From Pycnopodia helianthoides (lineage: Eukaryota; Echinodermata; Asteroidea; Forcipulatida; Asteriidae): 64,000 nucleotides of DNA. The notes beneath the pieces are model-generated. The model had not been told where the DNA came from. It saw only the letters and a list, made by a program, of their open reading frames with translations, and did no database searches. Positions 34,097-45,049 of this stretch are shown here, piece by piece. Each line of letters begins with the position of its first letter. The stretch's first letter is position 1. The translations under genes were made by a program, and so were the position numbers. The stretch is taken from NCBI GenBank assembly GCA_032158295.1, contig CM063249.1:1272501-1336500 (forward strand), given 5' to 3'.

Positions 34097-34929
34097 TGAT
34101 CTGTTGATGGCACTTGAACAGTTCTTGCTTGCACGGGTTCTACCTTCCTAGATTGATTGTAAGATGAACCACCACCGGAAGAGAATTTTGATCAGTCCAA
34201 CTGGGAAAAGTTTGTGGCCAACAACAATTTGCGTACAACTGATCAGGAAAAAAACACTTGGCCCGGCATTATTTTGTTACTGTTACCATGGTATTAGTTT
34301 TATTTTTTATTTCTTGTACATATATACATATTTTTTCTGTTTATAATTTTGTGTGCAATATGGTTTTACTTCTCAATATCCTGACTTCCAATTTGCCTGT
34401 GATTTTTTGTTAAAAGTGTTTATAATTATTGCTTCCTTGCTGAATTATTTGGAGCTCCTTATTTCTATCGTTTCTTCCTTTGACAAAAAAATACAAAAAC
34501 AAAAAATTCCAAACACTTACACTTGTTTGTTAAGGATGAAATTTTTCAGACTTTTATCTGAATTCAGCCTTTTTAAAGTCTGCCTGGACAACAAAAATGC
34601 AGTCTTTTTTCTCAAAATAAAATAAGTCATGCTCTTCGCTTTCTCTAGCACTGATGATACTGTTCCCAGAAGCACATTAAAATCCAGTGGTTATCAAAAG
34701 TTGGAAATGCCATAATTTCAATATACCTCCTAAGATCTTGATCTCAGTTTCAGAGCTTTTTGTCAGCAGTGACTCTCACCCCTGGTTTGCGCAAGTTTAT
34801 TATTTCAGTCGTAGGACTCTATATTTTACCGACACAAAGTATTTTAGTTTCACATAGAAATTTGTGATCCTGGAACATTTGCTCAGTCAAGACGCTTTCG
34901 TTTTAGAGTCAAAAGAGTTGATTTGATTT

Positions 34930-35155
34930 CATTTCATTTATTAATTCTGGTTGTGAAGCCAAGGACTCTCAGAAAAGCGAACTTAATCTAAACTAGCGAT
35001 GAACCCCATGGAGAGAAGACAAAGAAGGAAGTTTCAGTTTTAGATGTGGGAGGGTAACCTTGAGAGAAAATCCACTTAGTGCCCCCAGCAGGATTCGAAC
35101 TGGAGTCCCAGAGTTGGAAGGCGAGGAAAGATACCACTACGCCAACCCAACCACC
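34930..35155 (-). mobile_element. tRNA-derived SINE, second type
   Basis: On the - strand the head has A-box-like TTGGCGTAGTGGTATCTTTC and B box AGTTCGAATCCTG, followed by ggggg-cac and a body reaching aattctggttgtgaagcc. It is distinct from the tRNA-Leu SINE. Confidence 0.75.
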
Positions 35156-35340
35156 ATCTGCTTTTGTATAGCTAAGAGGAATTAAGAAACACATGGTGAA
35201 ACAGGAAACAGTGTCAACTAGTAAACACAAGGAATTTTCTTGTGACATTCGGAAAAGCATAATTTGTTATATGTAATTATTTTATATAAGCAGGATTTGA
35301 GACTTTGCGTGGTTGGAAGACAACGTAGTAAGGTTTGCAT

Positions 35341-35823
35341 TAACCCTGCACCGATGCACCTGTTTTGGCCAACGGTGTTACGTCATCCTGTCACAAAGGT
35401 GTGGCTGGTCCATTTGATAGGTTAAGAGGTTAAGAGGGTCTGTTCTGCCTTATCTCAATGATTTATGTCTGCTAAACCAGTCTGCTGTCGGCACAAGATC
35501 ACTAGACCTTCATTCACAAAAGGCCATTGAACCTAGAGCGGTCAGACACAACATGTCTTACCACTAAGCTGTGGTAGTGATCTGTGGCGCACGTGCCGCA
35601 GAAATAGGAGTTTGTGCATGAGCTATGGGGAAACATTTTTTCCACCACCCCTCCTGACCAAATTGACGACCCCCGTTGATTGACACCCCTCCTAAAACAT
35701 GTGTATTGGTACACTGCAGGATATCACAGAGTATCACGGGGTAGGGATCTACCATTTTGAAATTGTTATGTTTTTCTTGATATGTGCCAAAGCACTGTGG
35801 TTGGGTGCCTCGCTACAAGGTTT
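35341..35823 (+). repeat. about 480-bp repeat, inverted partner at 48079-48545
   Basis: The whole stretch (gcaccgatgcacctgttttg ... gttgggtgcctcgctacaag) is found inverted 12.7 kb away at roughly 90% identity by eye, with only small gaps. It contains a tRNA-like A/B box pair on the - strand. Confidence 0.9.
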
Positions 35824-35829
35824 AACCCA

Positions 35830-38200
35830 TGATTGGTAGTCGTGAATGATGAAACTGCACTTACTGGTATGCGGCCTTAAACCCCTTTGAATCAGGACGA
35901 GGTACAGCAATGCAATATTTGTTTACAAACTGCTGGTTGTATGGACACTTTCATTGACTTGAGGTTTGGTACAGCATGTGGGCATGACCCCTTTTTTTGT
36001 TGGCTATCCTGTTCGGAAGTGTAATGTTATTCCACTGTAAGCCAGGCCCACTTCACACACATTGTCTTCACTGATTCCCAGATACCCATAACTTGCATTG
36101 AGGTAGGTTTTTCTTTGATGATTTAGTAAAGAAAATTTCAATAAAATTAGACTGCTTTTACATACAGTCCTCAAAGACGATAAGGTCTTCTCAGAATCAA
36201 TTTGTTTTTCCTGAAGAATTGCTTTAGAAGTATGAAATGGGCGACTTTTGGTAAAATTATACCAAAATGTATGCCAACACGAGCCAGAAGTAGCTAAAAC
36301 TGTGGGTGTGGAGCAGATAGCACTCGTATCACGCAGTGAATTACCAATAGGACAGCCTTTGGGCATATCATGGTGACATTGGACGAGGGCGCTTTCTCAA
36401 AGTGGTCAGAAGAAGGTTGCTCATTGGTTCATCTTGTACGTAGCACGTACACAAAAATTTACATCGTTTTTTTCACGAACATAAAGTCACCAAGGCGTAA
36501 AGGTATCTTTCTGAAAGTTAAAGCTTTTGTTCATTTGTCCGCTGGTTGTGAAGACGTTTCCTCTGTTTGCGCAACGAGTTCGGTGGCTGGGTCTTCAGAG
36601 TCCTGGTTGTGACACTTTTTTTTTGTTCTTGGGCATGACACTTAATTGTGATTGCTTCTCATAACCCAGAAGTAAATGGGAACCTAGAACTGCGAGGGTA
36701 ATTGTTGATGTAATTGACTATAGCAACATGTGAGTCAGTTTAGTTGCCGGTGCTGCATATCAGTTGAGAGATGGCATCAGGAATAAGCCCAATGAACAGG
36801 GGTAGAAATAGTGTAAGACGCTTTGATTACAATGTTTAAAAGTGCGGAATAAAAGCCTTTTATTAATGTTATTTTCTTTAATTCAAGAGTGGATTAAAAA
36901 GCTGGTTGTTTTTATGGTTAATTTGTAGCGGGGAAAAATTCAATGCAGTGATGCCTGTACTTAAAAAAGAGAGGAAAATATAACTTTTTAAAAGTACATG
37001 TACATAATTATAGACATTGTAAATATTTAAAAAAATGCCTTATTATTACAAACTTTATAAAGCATAATTTTTTTTAAAAGCATTGTAAGTAGGTCAAACA
37101 CATTGTACAAAGAGGTTTCTTTCTTTAATAATGTACACTGTATTCAAGAGAGTTTGAAATATTATTTATTTTGGATCATTACTAAAGTGAAGTTTGCCAT
37201 TATTAACAGAACATCACATTTTATTACGAGCGTCGAAGATTCCTTAAGAAACCCATCAACAATGCTCCAACTGAAATCATTCCCTATTGTGCCTTTATGT
37301 TGTTTTAAAATAAGTAAATACATGTTTTAACTACCAGATATCAGCACCGTAAACAGGATTGGGGGGGGGGGTGAGGCCAATGCTCGAAACTCTTGCTTTT
37401 GTCCACCAAAAATGAGATCGAAGAAAAAAATAAGCTGCATTTATTTTGGTTAGTTAAACATCTTTTGTGCATTGCCTGCATTTAAACTTAAAGACTTTGG
37501 ACATAGTTTCATTGCCGTCGCGTACTGAACAAGTCGAGGCGCGTCACTGCATGCTAGATATAGAGACGAAATAAATTTAGAAACACGTGCAGGACGGGAC
37601 AGCTTTGACAATTGCTTCATCTTTCAAAAAGATAAAATATTAGTAATAAAATGATAACTCTATTGATGTTTAAGACCTGCCATGTTCCATCGCGCTTTTA
37701 TGAACTGTAGGTTTGTAAGCAAATTACTCCGCAATGTTTCGGTCAAAATGTGTCAATATCCAAAAGTTCCCTATTTAAACGTAGCCAAACATTCTGATGA
37801 ATGCATAGTTTGGTGGGGTGTTGATTCATCGACGCATTAATTGACACCCAAACAACAAGTATTGTACACTTTCGTAAAGCGATTGTAGAGCCCTGTTTGC
37901 TAAAGTCTCGAGGAAAAGGCACTCGGTAATTCTACCTCCATGGTTATACTGTCTTTAGCTAGCTGCGTGAAACGGCCGAGCTGTCACACTGTCGGTGACC
38001 AGCAGGGCCAATCTCTGGTTATAGATTGTCATGCTGCACCGCAGGGTAAACCAGCACCGTATCACCTAGACTTGACTCAAGTCCCAATCCCATGCCATGC
38101 CCAGAAAACTATTGTTTTGTGATGCTCTGCATTCCCAAACCTGTTCCGCACGCGGGACATTCCCGGGACCACATTTTGACGGCGAGCGTGTTGCTACAGT
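35830..38200. other. intergenic sequence, no gene seen
   Basis: Between the two convergent genes. AT-rich with a poly-G run at 37362-37371. Open frames here are short and lack splice or coding support. Confidence 0.5.
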
Positions 38201-38207
38201 TGGCGAG

Positions 38208-38456
38208 ATATGCTTACACTGCAAAAAATGGCACTTTTCGGTGTTATTAGAGGACTACACCAATTTGGTGTCAATTTAACACTTTCTTTGTTATCATTTA
38301 CACCCATATGGGTGTGTCTGTACACCATGAGTGTAAAGAATAACACCAATGTGTTAAAATAACACCCACAATTTTAACACCGATGAAAATTCTTTGTGCG
38401 GTCCTCTAGCAACACCAGGGTTGTTAAATTTAACACCCCAGTTTTTGCTGTGTAGG
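38208..38456. mobile_element. palindromic MITE (CACTGCAAAAA / TTTTTGCTGTG ends)
   Basis: Ends tacactgcaaaaaatgg and the inverse cagtttttgctgtgtag. The interior is built of repeated GGTGTTA/TAACACC motifs in both directions, with arms pairing over most of the element (gaggactacacc against ggtcctct). Confidence 0.8.
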
Positions 38457-39179
38457 GACCTCTCACACGAGAACGGGACTTGAATCAAGTCTACGTATCA
38501 CCCCGCCTTCCTTGAATCGCTCTCCCAGTTCACGGGAATGGTTCACAAATCTTGGAATGTCTTAGAACGTCCCATGTATTGGTCGTGCCCGAACAACTGT
38601 TCCTAATCAGGAACAACAGCTGCTCCCACACAGGACAGGTGCAAATTTCAATGTGTTCCTTCTCAGGAGCCTTTAACACCTTTGATCTTATTGTAAAGCA
38701 TCTATTCTGTCCAGCTAGAAACACCACCCTGTTCTTGACAGGATTTTAATTTTGCAAAAAAAAAAATTGCTCCTAGCTCCTCGATTTGCTGAACCTTTTT
38801 CATACATTTTTAACCTCAAAACATTGACTTGTTTACAAGTAAACATATTTTCAAAGCTACGATGAGAGAACCCGTGTTATATATATTTTTTTATAGATGA
38901 TTGGAATTTATCTTCTCTTCCAAAACTCAGTGCCACTTACCGTCATAATATATCTTGGTTTTCATGTTGTTACCTTTTATAATAAGTAGCCTAAAATGTA
39001 CACCACCACCTAATGGTTAATTTAAGTGGGACCAAAATCCAATCCCCAGTTGTTTTATGTGGTTTTTTTAAGGAAATAAAACATTATTTACAAATCTCAT
39101 TTCATTTTATAATTTTTTGTTTGGTGAAATAGGCTATAAGGAGGTTTATACAAATGTGAACATTTGTTTCATTGGGAAG

Positions 39180-39370
39180 ATTTTGTGGATTTGCTTTCGT
39201 GGACAAGTTATAGACCATGTACTTGTGACACCACTTGCTTACAAAAAAAGCCGCATAGCCTGGACTTCCTGCAGGCACAATTTGTACACAGCTCGATGGA
39301 ATAAAACAAAATCTTGCGTTTTATCGAGATTGCACACACCGTACACTTTTGAAATGTGGAAATGAGTCAC
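39180..39370 (-). repeat. interspersed repeat family C, inverted copy
   Basis: tagaccatgtacttgtgaca, cctggacttcctgcaggcac, ttgtacacagctcgatggaa; inverse of the segments at 19020-19090 and 19360-19420. Confidence 0.65.
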
Positions 39371-39645
39371 ACCTCAAAACTTTCTGGTTCTGGTTCTTGT
39401 TCCAGCTGTTATTTTCACAGTTCTTTATTTGATGTGGTAATTGTGATTTAGAATGGAAATGTTCGTGTAAAAGTGCTTCTTGTCGGGCCATGATTCACAT
39501 GTAATGGTAAATGGCCGCCATTTATTTCTTCATGCAAAGTCACCAATGCATTCTTTTTCATCCATACCGGTAATACTGTGTGCCACTTCTCACTGGTCCG
39601 GGTATCCTCTTCAGTTTCAATTTCAATTAAATTCGAACTTGCTTC

Positions 39646-40033
39646 CTAAAGGCACTGGACACTATTGGTAATTACTCAAAATAATTGTTAGCATAAAAAC
39701 TTACTTGGTAACGAGCAATGGAGAGCTGTTGATAGTATAAAACATTGTGAGAAACGGCTCCCTCTGAAGTAACGTAGTTTTTGAGAAAGAAGTCATTTCT
39801 CAGTAAAACATTTGAATCGATTTTGAGACCTCATGCGTGAGGTCTCGAAATCAAGCATCTGAAAGCACACAACTTCGTGTGACAAGGGTGTTTTTTCTTC
39901 CATTATTATCTCGCAACTTTGACGACCAATTGAGTTCAAATTTTCACAGGTTTGTTATTTTGTGCATAAGTTGAGATACACCAAGTGAGAAGACTGGTCT
40001 TTGACAATTACCAAAGGTGTCCACTGTCTTTAA
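39646..40033 (+). mobile_element. TTAA MITE family A, second full copy
   Basis: 388 bp; almost identical to 2881-3271, including the central palindrome (here ATGCGTGAGG with one mismatch). The left TTAA has become CTAA; the right TTAA is intact. Confidence 0.93.
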
Positions 40034-40269
40034 GTTTCATGTTCATTATACTGACTTCTGCAGCGACGTCACATGCGTCTGCTGTCTGCCCTTAGTACGG
40101 TGTGCCGTTTTTGGAGTCGGTAGAACACAGTTATCTTGTACATTTTTGTTGACAGTTTCTTAAGTTGATAAACGTTCCAAACGAATATTATAAGAGGTTA
40201 AAGTACTTCAGTTACACCACTAGATTAAATTAAAAACCAGAATTTAAAAGCATAATGTTCTGTTCACAC

Positions 40270-40595
40270 ACTTAATACTACACGATACGCAGTTCTTATA
40301 ATTGCACTAAATCACACCCGAGGACGTCCCAAAACGTTAATAATTATATATTAGTTTTTGTTTCTATAGACATACTTTTATTAACACAGCACCATATATA
40401 ACGGTTTTACAAGGTGCTGTGACCCAACGGTCTGAAATGAAGACGTCTGGTGTGTACGCCCCGTGGAATCTGCATCCAAACATACCAGAAAATACCAGGG
40501 CAAACCCCTTCGCCCTTTAATAGCAATAAGTGTATACTTCTACGGCTTTACGTCCCATCCGAAGACGAAGCAATAATAATGATTCAATTGTCTTG
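40270..40595 (-). mobile_element. tRNA-Leu-derived SINE, copy 3, tail part
   Basis: Inverted and diverged: tttacaaggtgctgtgaccc, ggcaaaccccttcgcccttt, ggctttacgtcccatccgaa. It breaks at ttgtcttgcttag and resumes at about 40945. Confidence 0.7.
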
Positions 40596-40944
40596 CTTAG
40601 GTAATTGTACACTTTTGGTAACAGCTCAAAATCAGAGTCCACATTTTGTGTGATTCAACATTATGCATGAACAAACAAACCTGTAACAGTTTGAGCTCAA
40701 TTGATAATCGAGGTCACGAGAAAATAGTGAGAAGAGACCTTATGTGTTTTCTGTTTTTTCAAACATCGAGTTTTTATCACTCGTGATAGAAACTATTGTT
40801 TTACTCATTTCTCAGAAACGATAGCATTTTAGGCAGAATATTTTAAGGAACCCTTTCTACCATTACTTACTTTAACTCATGTAAGTTATGAGTGAATCTG
40901 TGAACATTTGTGTTTTTCGATCTTACCAATCGTGTACAAGGCCT
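40593..40944. mobile_element. TTAA-type MITE family B inserted in a SINE
   Basis: Left end aggtaattgtacacttttgg and right end caatcgtgtacaaggccttt are inverse of each other. The interior (gagtccacattttgtgtgat, gaggtcacgagaaaatagtg, ttttatcactcgtgatagaa) matches 51545-51859. The TTAA ends are mutated. Confidence 0.8.
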
Positions 40945-41047
40945 TTGGAGGACTCATTTTGTCCAGACCGGGACTCGAACCCACACTTTGCTAATCTGAA
41001 ACACCACCAGAGTCCAGTACAATTGACCACTCGGCAACGACACTCCG
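40945..41047 (-). mobile_element. tRNA-Leu-derived SINE, copy 3, head part
   Basis: gaccgggactcgaacccaca (B-box inverse) and accactcggcaacgacactc, the tRNA-like head of the interrupted SINE. Confidence 0.7.
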
Positions 41048-41417
41048 TCACAATGCCATTTTTAAAGACCTTACGTCATCCAGTCGCCATGTTAGATATA
41101 AACTGACGCTGAAACAATGAAACGCACAAATATCAAATAATTATGTACGTAGGCTACAGCGCACAGATTGGGCCAATGAGTGACCTCCTTTTCACCTTAC
41201 AAGAGGGCGCGCTATACTCATACGACGCCATGTGCGAAATGTCTTCTTTTTTAGGGGGGGGGTGTGTTTTAAAAACCGTAGAGAGATTTTCCTCTCAATT
41301 TTCAAACAGTCACGAAGGCTTATGTGAGACGCTTTTATCGTCACATTTTTTTGTATTCAAACTTGTTTGGCTGGTATTGCACTAAGAGCGCCTCCAAGCG
41401 GTGAGTATCGTAGTAGC

Positions 41418-41423
41418 TTTATT
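41418..41423 (-). promoter_or_regulatory. polyadenylation signal AATAAA of the SLC18-like gene
   Basis: The canonical hexamer lies four bases after the TGA stop on the - strand (TGA CGAC AATAAA). If used, the 3' UTR would be only about 20-35 bases. Confidence 0.6.
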
Positions 41424-41427
41424 GTCG

Positions 41428-41593
41428 TCACTCAAAAGTCAACCTCTGCTTCACTGTTTCGGGTTTTATGGCGGGAAGAATTAAAACAGTCTTTTCGTTT
41501 TCTGCTTCAGGAGGTGGTTCACTGTCTGAACCCCGCAGGAAAATACACAGAGGCGTAAACAAAACTGTACACATGCCCAGACCTCGAAGCATC
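41428..41593 (-). CDS. SLC18-like last exon (TM12 end, C-tail, stop)
   Basis: Acceptor ttttgcttttgcag; stop TGA at 41428-41430. It encodes MLRGLGMCTVLFTPLCIFLR and a cytosolic tail starting GSDSEPPPEAENEKTVL. This matches VMAT VINIVYAPLCYYLRSPPAKEEK. The acceptor lies only 24 bases from the 42-bp minisatellite. It starts with one base of a split codon, so the previous exon must end in phase 2. Confidence 0.9.
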
Positions 41594-41616
41594 CTGCAAA
41601 AGCAAAATACAAAAAT

Positions 41617-42161
41617 GATATGCCTGTGTACGGGCTTGGTTCTGTGAACAATGTTTTTGATATGCCTGTGTACGGGCTTGGTTCTGTGAACAATGTTTTT
41701 GATATGCCTGTGTACGGGCTTGGTTCTGTGAACAATGTTTTTGATATGCCTGTGTACGGGCTTGGTTCTGTGAACAATGTTTTTGATATGCTGTGTACGG
41801 GCTTGGTTCTGTGAACAATGTTTTTGATATGCCTGTGTACGGGCTTGGTTCTGTGAACAATGTTTTTGATATGCCTGTGTACGGGCTTGGTTCTGTGAAC
41901 AATGTTTTTGATATGCCTGTGTACGGGCTTGGTTCTGTGAACAATGTTTTTGATATGCCTGTGTACGGGCTTGGTTCTGTGAACAATGTTTTTGATATGC
42001 CTGTGTACTGGCTTGGTTCTGTGAACAATGTTTTTGATATGCCTGTGTACGGGCTTGGTTCTGTGAACAATGTTTTTGATATGCCTGTGTACGGGCTTGG
42101 TTCTGTGAACAATGTTTTTGATATGCCTGTGTACGGGCTTGGTTCTGTGAACAATGTTTTT
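41617..42161 (-). repeat. 42-bp minisatellite, 13 copies, in the last transporter intron
   Basis: Thirteen head-to-tail copies of a 42-bp unit beginning GATATGCCTGTGTACGGGCT on the + strand. They are almost identical: the fifth copy lacks one base, and the tenth has TACTGG for TACGGG. Because 42 is a multiple of three, long open frames appear on both strands (14-residue repeats such as DMPVYGLGSVNNVF); these are side effects of the repeat. On the transporter's sense strand each unit carries TTGTTCACAG, which looks like a splice acceptor. Confidence 0.98.
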
Positions 42162-42179
42162 GTACGATTTTGAAGTGTG

Positions 42180-43140
42180 GCGCGTGCGCACCATTTTACT
42201 AAGCAAAATCATTGAAATTTAGTAATGTCCTCTTTTTTGGTGAAGTTACAGTTGCATGCGTGTTATATTCGACATGGGTTGATTCCGAATGTTTGTCAGA
42301 GACAATGGGGCGGACATCATTAGTGTCGGGGACGCAATGGGTTGGACACTATACACTATTGCATGCTGTGATGAGCATGTTTTGTACACCCAATGAAACA
42401 AAAAGTGGCACCGAGGCAACGCTGAGGGCGCCATTTCCTCGACCAAACCCATGGACCCCACCAATTGGTTTGTTATACCATTATAATTATAATTCCTCTT
42501 CTGTTGAAGCGATTTGGAAGTCATCTTCCATCGCGACGAAAGTGGCACAGTTAGAAAAGTAGACGAACATTGGCGAACAAATTGATTGCAAACGACATCG
42601 TTGGTCGTTGACAGAATGATGCACTGTTCCTTACGCCGGCACATCGCACAGGAGCGTAAACTCAATACCTAGTGCCAGCGTAACTTCAACCTCGAACCCG
42701 GGGCTATACCTCTAATGATTGGTTTAACACAGGGGTGCGTTTTGGCGGCCTCAACGAGAACTGTGCTTCAGTCAATCATTGGTTAAGCGTTTTCGCATGT
42801 TTGGCGCAGCTGTTCCAACCAAACGGTTTCACTCGGTTTCAAGATGGTGGATTCTACAATCTAACGGAAAACTGTCAACGGAATTCTTTTAAAATCGAAG
42901 AAGATTGAAGCATATACAAACAAACAATAATAATTGATAAAATAAAACAAACAACAACTTCCATTATCGTACTTGAAAATGAACTGAAGGCTGTGTATTT
43001 TGATTTCCTAGAGATGTGCCTAGAATATATACCTCGCGAATTTGTTCTAGTTTACAGACCCGTTTTCTGGTAGCTCTCAGAAATTGTTTCGGTCAATGAG
43101 TTTTACGCCAGAAACTTGTTTCTCGTCAGGGTTGCCAAAA
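42180..43140. other. intron sequence of the transporter, no exon seen
   Basis: Contains overlapping open frames on both strands (42212-42562 and 42246-42665) with no domain similarity I recognise and no support from splicing. Confidence 0.5.
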
Positions 43141-43143
43141 CAC

Positions 43144-43189
43144 CCCACGGTCGCCGGCATGCTTGTTATGAAAGGTCCCAGTTGGCGCC
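43144..43189 (-). CDS. tentative SLC18-like exon 13 (TM11-TM12 link)
   Basis: The exons on either side need a linking exon that enters in phase 1 and leaves in phase 2. This 46-base segment fits that and would encode RQLGPFITSMPATV plus a split Gly, resembling the VMAT GPSTGG region. However, both splice sites are weak (gcttgag acceptor with no pyrimidine tract; gtgttt donor). A better exon elsewhere between 41.6 and 44.3 kb may have been missed. Confidence 0.22.
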
Positions 43190-43892
43190 CTCAAGCATCA
43201 CTTATAACATATCATGTGCAGACGATAACTTTGACATAAGCTTTGAAAGCGCCAGAAGTCTGACTTAAAGGACGCTCAAGGTTCTTCACAATGATTCACA
43301 AACTATTTAAAAAGCAAGGCCAAGCGAAGTGAACAATTTCAAATTTACAGAAAAGGAGTAAAAAACCAAACTTTTCCAATCGCTTAAAAATCCACAATTT
43401 CTTTTTCTCACAGGAATTTTTTGTTTACTCGGAATTGCTAAATGAATTCCTAAAACATTATTCTAACAGAACTCACTAACGTCTAAAACTCTAGGGTCTG
43501 AAACCCCCCATAAAATCTGGAGAGCAGAAGTAAAATAAACAAACAAACAAGCAAACAAACAAACAACAATATTCGTTTCAAGGTACTTGTCTTTTTGAAA
43601 AATTGCCTATAGAAAATGAAACCTAATTCTTACCACTCAAATCCGATAACATTGTAGAGAATACTACTCAAACCAGGACCTATGTCAATAAAACAAAAGC
43701 AATGGAAATGATGGCTTATTGTGATAAAGATGTCAATGAACATGTTCATGGAATAACATGTGACTTTAAACTAACTCTTCCCAAACCCAACCTCCGCTCC
43801 GGAAACGAAGTGCCCCATATCCTTTGTGGTGACCCGGTATGTAGGTGCTCCAAACGCCACACCTCTTTTCGGAGCACTAAACGCTCCGATCT

Positions 43893-44014
43893 GGGCCCAA
43901 AATGGCTCTGGTTACCACAGAATTCTGCGCTTACAACATCGTGCAAAGCGCGTGATTCTATGGGTCGTACAGGCGTAAGCGCATAATTCCACGGTAAGCA
44001 GAGCCCATTTGTAA
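43893..44014. mobile_element. GGGCCCAATTTC-family short MITE
   Basis: tgggcccaaaatggctctgg to aattccacggtaagcagagc cca; the arms agaattctgcgcttac and gtaagcgcataattcc are inverse of each other. Confidence 0.8.
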
Positions 44015-44173
44015 CAATTTCCCGAAGTTCTCGTTTTAATTGATGTGTCTCTATAGAACTGGTAACCCCTTGCCTGCCCGGGGGTCGTGACCCCTGGTAT
44101 CGGTTCATGAACGAGCATTTGGGTGCGCCAAGGATCGTCAATATTGAAGCAAGCCGGTGGCTACGCTGTACAT

Positions 44174-44280
44174 GGAACTATGAGTTTTCACCCAGTTACT
44201 GCACCCGGGCCCTCCCTCCTTAGATGTTATACCGAGGGAGGGCGCGCTTGCAGTAACTGGGTGAGATTTCATAATTCCAT
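44174..44280. mobile_element. strong hairpin element (about 107 bp)
   Basis: Left arm tggaactatgagttttcacc then cagttactgca and gggccctccctcctt pairs with the right arm ccgagggagggcgcgcttgc agtaactgggtgagattt cataattcca. Nearly the whole element folds, with a loop of about 10 bases. It lies 57 bases downstream (transcript direction) of transporter exon 12. Confidence 0.85.
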
Positions 44281-44336
44281 TTACAGCCACAGGCCTGCTT
44301 TGATCATGATAAAATGCAGTGCCTCTTTAATCTTAC

Positions 44337-44456
44337 CCAGTATGAAACCCAGAGAGAATGTCATTGTTATAAGCGCTGATGATGCTCCGTACGCCCCCTT
44401 GTGATCTCTCCCTGCAATATAGAACAGCACAGCACTGCAGGTGGAGTCCACTGCTC
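44337..44456 (-). CDS. SLC18-like exon 12 (TM10-TM11)
   Basis: Acceptor ttgtcgttgtag, donor gtaaga. It encodes AVDSTCSAVLFYIAGRDHKG then AYGASSALITMTFSLGFIL, matching VMAT MVDSSMMPIMGHLVDLRHTS...YGSVYAIADVAFCMGFAIG. The TM10 Asp (VDS) is kept; the TM11 Asp position is Thr. Phase 1 to phase 1. Confidence 0.93.
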
Positions 44457-44619
44457 CTACAACGACAAAACGTAAAGCAGTGAAAAATAAGCTTTAGTGT
44501 TTGGCCCCATAAAGACGGTTTAGACGGTGGCCAAAATCTCAGTAGAACAAGAGTGTACTGTGGATAATGTATACAACTACAATGTTGTGGGAAATATGTT
44601 GTGGGAAATACACAACATC

Positions 44620-44778
44620 TCACTCTTTCAGCAGCTACTGAAGACACACCTGTTCACACTTGCTTTTCCTACCACTTGAGAATTCCCTCCTTTCCATCTT
44701 GACCGGCGCCTTCGAATGGTTTTTGTATCAGATTCAGTGCGCCTTTACAAATGCTGTGTAATTATTATTATTTTATTA
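44620..44778 (+). mobile_element. LINE (CR1/L2-like) 3'-end fragment
   Basis: Encodes LLKTHLFTLAFPTT just before a stop, then cttgaccggcgccttcgaat, gtgcgcctttacaaatgctg and an ATT-rich tail; this is the same terminal layout as the element at 22381-23065 but a different family. Confidence 0.65.
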
Positions 44779-44879
44779 TTACAACGTGGCATGGAATCGT
44801 TAACAAACTGCATATTTAATGTTGAGATAATTATGGTTGAACCAGTTCAATGGCACTGTTAGGTTTGAGGTTTGCCTGT

Positions 44880-45045
44880 GTACACCCAAAACCAAACAGT
44901 GCACTCCATAGTGTCCATAGTATATGGTAAGCCTATGAACGCTACGTCGCCTAAAATGCACACTACACTGTTCAACACACAGGGACATCGACTACCAAAA
45001 TGGCGCAACCAAGGTCACTGTGATGATGACGTCAGCACTTTGGGG
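44880..45045 (+). repeat. interspersed repeat (family of 12080-12290)
   Basis: aaaatgcacactacactgtt caacacacagggacat and ccaaaatggcgcaaccaagg, ordered as in the 32.3-kb copy. Confidence 0.65.
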
Positions 45046-45049
45046 TTAT

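Larger units (their letters stand above)
32701..34640 (+). other. probable 3' UTR / 3' flank of the KIF12-like gene
   Basis: No convincing coding sequence follows the stop. Possible polyadenylation signals AATAAA lie at 33573-33578 and 34616-34621. The stretch includes a degenerate tRNA-like segment (33100-33175) and the 19-bp tandem array. The extent of the UTR cannot be fixed from sequence alone. Confidence 0.5.

Noticed and set aside
41481..42212. Long open frames over the 42-bp array on both strands
   Set aside because: They exist because the unit is a multiple of three without stops; there is no start context or splice support, and the array is intronic to the transporter.
42212..42665. 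Genes for the 116- and 139-codon frames
   Set aside because: They overlap on opposite strands, show no known domain and lie in a transporter intron.
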